DNA of 64,000 nucleotides from Planctomycetota bacterium (lineage in GTDB: Bacteria; Planctomycetota; UBA1135). The translations under genes were made by a program, and so were the position numbers. The stretch's first letter is position 1. Every line of letters starts with the position of its first letter. The notes under the pieces were generated by a model. The model made no database searches and was not told the origin of the DNA. It was given only the letters and a program-made list of their open reading frames with translations. Shown in pieces: positions 61,630-64,000 of the stretch. The stretch is from positions 1 through 64,000 of the forward strand of contig JAQBXR010000015.1 in NCBI GenBank assembly GCA_027623295.1, given 5' to 3'.

Positions 61630-62625
61630 ATGTCAGGAAAAAGCTTGGTCATCGGAAGCGGTGGATGGGGCATGGCGATTGCCATGTCATTATTTCGGGC
61701 CGGTCGGGAAGTCCATGTTTGGGGGCGCGATCCGGAGTACACCAAGGAGGTGGCTGCTACGCGTGAGAATCGCAAATACCTGCCAGGGATTGAGATTCCT
61801 GCCGATGTGTTGTGGACCCATGACATGAGTGCCGCGCTAGACGGGGTGGAAGACGTGTACAGCGTGGTGCCGACACAGTTTTTACGTTCCACCATCGAAT
61901 CCTTCGGTGGTCGCCTGGCGGGCCTCCCAGTGTTCTCTGCATCGAAGGGCTTGGAGCTTGCAACTTTAAAACGTCCCACTGAGATTTTGGCCGATGTCCT
62001 CGGCTCCGCGGCTCCACTTGGCGTGGTGACCGGCCCATCGCATGCGGAAGAAACCGCCCGCGGCCTTGCGACTTCCCTGGTGGCTGCTTCCCATGACCCT
62101 GCTCTTGCAGAAATGGCGCAAGCGCACTTGAGTAGCGATGGCCTTCGAGTTTATACGGCAACCGATTTGATTGGTGCCGAACTTGGAGGGGCCTTAAAGA
62201 ACATTATCGCGCTAGGTGCTGGCATCGCCGATGGCGTCGGCTTGGGCGATAACGCAAAGGCCGCACTAGTTTCTCGCGGTTTAGTCGAGATGGCGCGTTT
62301 TGGCGTGCATCAAGGCGCAGACAAGGAGACTTTCTTCGGCTTATCCGGTTCCGGTGACCTCATGGTGACTTGCTATTCGCAGCACTCGCGCAACCGATCT
62401 CTCGGTGAAGCGATTGGCAAAGGTGAGAAGTTGAATGACATCCTCGCGCGCACCGAAAAAGTTTCCGAAGGTGTGTGGACCTGCAAGGCGGTCTTTACCG
62501 CGGCCGATGACCTTGGTGTAGATATGCCGATTACGCGTCAGGTGTATGAAATCCTTTTTGAGGAAGTGGATCCGCGTGTTGCGGTGAAGAACCTCATGCA
62601 ACGTCCCACTAAAGCAGAACGATGA
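61630..62625 (+). CDS. gpsA: Glycerol-3-phosphate dehydrogenase [NAD(P)+]
   Basis: Reduces dihydroxyacetone phosphate to sn-glycerol 3-phosphate for phospholipids. The 331 residues start with the dinucleotide site VIGSGGWGMAIAM (GxGxxG). SASKGLE, GPSHAEE, the catalytic Lys in GGALKNIIALGAGIADG and FGLSGSGDLMVTCYS follow. A GGAGG lies just before the start. The stop overlaps the M3 peptidase gene by four bases. Confidence 0.96.
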   Translation: MSGKSLVIGSGGWGMAIAMSLFRAGREVHVWGRDPEYTKEVAATRENRKYLPGIEIPADVLWTHDMSAALDGVEDVYSVVPTQFLRSTIESFGGRLAGLPVFSASKGLELATLKRPTEILADVLGSAAPLGVVTGPSHAEETARGLATSLVAASHDPALAEMAQAHLSSDGLRVYTATDLIGAELGGALKNIIALGAGIADGVGLGDNAKAALVSRGLVEMARFGVHQGADKETFFGLSGSGDLMVTCYSQHSRNRSLGEAIGKGEKLNDILARTEKVSEGVWTCKAVFTAADDLGVDMPITRQVYEILFEEVDPRVAVKNLMQRPTKAER

Positions 62626-64000
62626 ATCCCTCCACCGCCACTTCCATTTCTCACCCGGCCCCTCCATTGCGTTACGTGCCGGAGGATTTTGCTCCCTTAG
62701 ATTTCGATTCCATGAAGTCTTGGCTCGAAGAATTAGAGCATCGGGTGTTGGATTCCAAGGAGGCCTTGGAGAAGTGGATTCTCGATCGTTCCGAGTTGGA
62801 CAGTTGTATGGGAGAGGAAGCGGTCGCGCGTATGTACGCCAGCGTTTGCAAAACCGATGACGCGGCTTTGGAGAAGGCTTACATGGATTTCCAAACCATC
62901 ACTCTGCCGCTAGTTAAGCCGATAGATGATCGCTTGGATCGGAAATACTTGGAGTGCGCTTTCCGCAAGGATTTGGAACCACAAAAGTGGGAGGTGTATG
63001 ACCGAGAAGTTGAGTTGGGTGTACGTTTGTTCCGTGAGGAAAACGTCGCGCTGGAGGCGGAAGAGGAGAAGCTGACCAATCAGTACGATCGCATTGTCGG
63101 TGCCATGACTGTGGAGTTCCAAGGTAAGGAACACACGCTGTCGGCTATGGCGAAGTACGTCGAAGATCCAGATCGGGATTTGCGCGAATCGAGTTGGCGC
63201 ACGACATCGGGGCGACGCATGCAAGATGCCGAGAAGCTGGAAGCCTTGTTTGAAGAGATGCTGGAGTTGCGTCAACGTCAGGCGAAGATCGCTGGCTTTG
63301 ACAACTACCGCGACTACATGCACGAAGCCAAAGGACGCTTTGATTACACGCCGGAAGATTGTTTGGCGTTTCAGGAAAACGTCGCCAAGTACGTTATGCC
63401 GGTGGCGACCCGCATGGCTGCCCGACGCAAGGAACTGTTGGGTATAGATCCACTACGTCCTTGGGATTTGGCGGTAGACCCAGAGTCCGACAAAGCTTTT
63501 GAGCCTTTCGCTAGTGCACAAGGACAGGTCGATGTCGCCGCCCAAATGATGTCCAAAGTGCGCGAGTCCTTTGGTGGTGAACTGCGTTGGATGTTTCAGG
63601 AAGGCTTGCTCGATTTAGAAACGCGTCCGCATAAAGCACCCGGCGGTTTTATGGAAACGCTGGAACGTCGCCGCGTGCCCATCATTTTCGCGAACTCCGG
63701 CACCACCCACGGCGATGTCGAGACTTTGGTGCACGAAGGCGGACATGCTTTAAACGGATTACTGTGCCGCGATTTGGAGCCGGTGGCTTATCGCATGCCG
63801 CCTCTTGAATTCGCCGAAGTTGCATCGATGGGGATGGAAGCTATGGCGACCGAGCATTACGCCGAGGTTTATCCCGCCAACGAGGCTCGGAGTACGCGCA
63901 TTGATGCTTTAGAAGGCATGGCTACCACTTTCCCTTGGGTGGCGGCCGTCGATGGTTTTCAGCAGTGGCTATACACGCATGAAAACCACACTCGTGAAGA
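62622..64000 (+). CDS. M3 family oligoendopeptidase (partial, runs off the window)
   Basis: The frame begins with ATG at 62622 (ATGA overlap with gpsA) and stays open to the window end, so about 460 residues are visible of a family usually near 550-600. The zinc site HEGGH (His371-Glu-Gly-Gly-His375) is present, and the third ligand Glu occurs in PLEFAEVASMGMEAM. The N-terminal half is the long helical domain typical of oligoendopeptidase F/M3B enzymes. No signal peptide is seen, so it probably digests peptides in the cytoplasm. Confidence 0.88.
   Translation, partial: MNPSTATSISHPAPPLRYVPEDFAPLDFDSMKSWLEELEHRVLDSKEALEKWILDRSELDSCMGEEAVARMYASVCKTDDAALEKAYMDFQTITLPLVKPIDDRLDRKYLECAFRKDLEPQKWEVYDREVELGVRLFREENVALEAEEEKLTNQYDRIVGAMTVEFQGKEHTLSAMAKYVEDPDRDLRESSWRTTSGRRMQDAEKLEALFEEMLELRQRQAKIAGFDNYRDYMHEAKGRFDYTPEDCLAFQENVAKYVMPVATRMAARRKELLGIDPLRPWDLAVDPESDKAFEPFASAQGQVDVAAQMMSKVRESFGGELRWMFQEGLLDLETRPHKAPGGFMETLERRRVPIIFANSGTTHGDVETLVHEGGHALNGLLCRDLEPVAYRMPPLEFAEVASMGMEAMATEHYAEVYPANEARSTRIDALEGMATTFPWVAAVDGFQQWLYTHENHTRE

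Overview
The window looks like a chromosomal segment of a free-living Gram-negative bacterium, most probably a planctomycete (Planctomycetota). This rests on gene content seen by eye, not on a marker-gene tree: secreted FG-GAP and choice-of-anchor B beta-propeller proteins with typical planctomycete C-terminal sandwich domains, a DUF1570 metallopeptidase with a degenerate relative, a DUF547 protein, ECF sigma/anti-sigma control and scattered housekeeping genes. Two tRNA genes (Asn, Gly), both with encoded CCA, and several clear intrinsic terminators are present. No CRISPR array, rRNA, integrase or transposase was seen.

Layout. 1-2466: end of a DUF2878 membrane protein, a 177-bp-repeat FG-GAP gene and tRNA-Asn. 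2547-8509: rpe-accD-receiver operon and nrdAB, the latter behind a probable NrdR site. 8731-14517: a divergent lipopolysaccharide-kinase-like protein with a methyltransferase, then pgk, a UPF0114 membrane protein, a broken copy of the FG-GAP gene start, gapA and tilS. 14528-18388: a DUF1570 metallopeptidase and a membrane-anchored trypsin-like protease. 18483-23560: ribBA, then an ECF sigma / anti-sigma / CpxP-like / GspL(PilM)-like / GspM-like operon.

23564-34747 is the most distinctive functional region. It is an arsenosugar biosynthesis cluster (TIGR04282 and TIGR04283 glycosyltransferases, DUF547, ArsM-type methyltransferase, ArsS radical SAM protein, TVP38/TMEM64 protein, mercuric-reductase-like flavoprotein). 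It continues with almost no gaps into a Tat-exported glycosylasparaginase-type Ntn hydrolase and a HyuA/HyuB (oxoprolinase/hydantoinase) pair, and ends at a strong terminator. That tail is not part of the arsenosugar cluster as I know it.

34841-45000: a NYN-domain protein; a minus-strand operon of parvulin-like protein, HEAT protein, degenerate DUF1570 protein, queuosine precursor transporter and exonuclease-WYL fusion; a SurA-like isomerase; an MsbA-like ABC exporter; ispD-ispF. 45080-52483: a seven-gene plus-strand operon (large carboxypeptidase-regulatory-like repeat protein, ruvC, unknown, HhH protein, nadC, VanZ-like, purB).

Just after purB the two half-stems of what would be one bidirectional terminator lie 5.2 kb apart (52504-52516 and 57713-57725). 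Between them is a GC-rich segment with a 5'-truncated glycosyltransferase and two tandem choice-of-anchor B genes. I read this as foreign DNA that entered the terminator loop, or as an assembly join at that hairpin. 57740-64000: a Cys-rich repeat lipoprotein, a perfect 17-bp inverted repeat between divergent genes, a TIM-barrel isomerase-like protein, a DHH phosphoesterase, tRNA-Gly, ferredoxin, plsY, gpsA and the start of an M3 peptidase that leaves the window.
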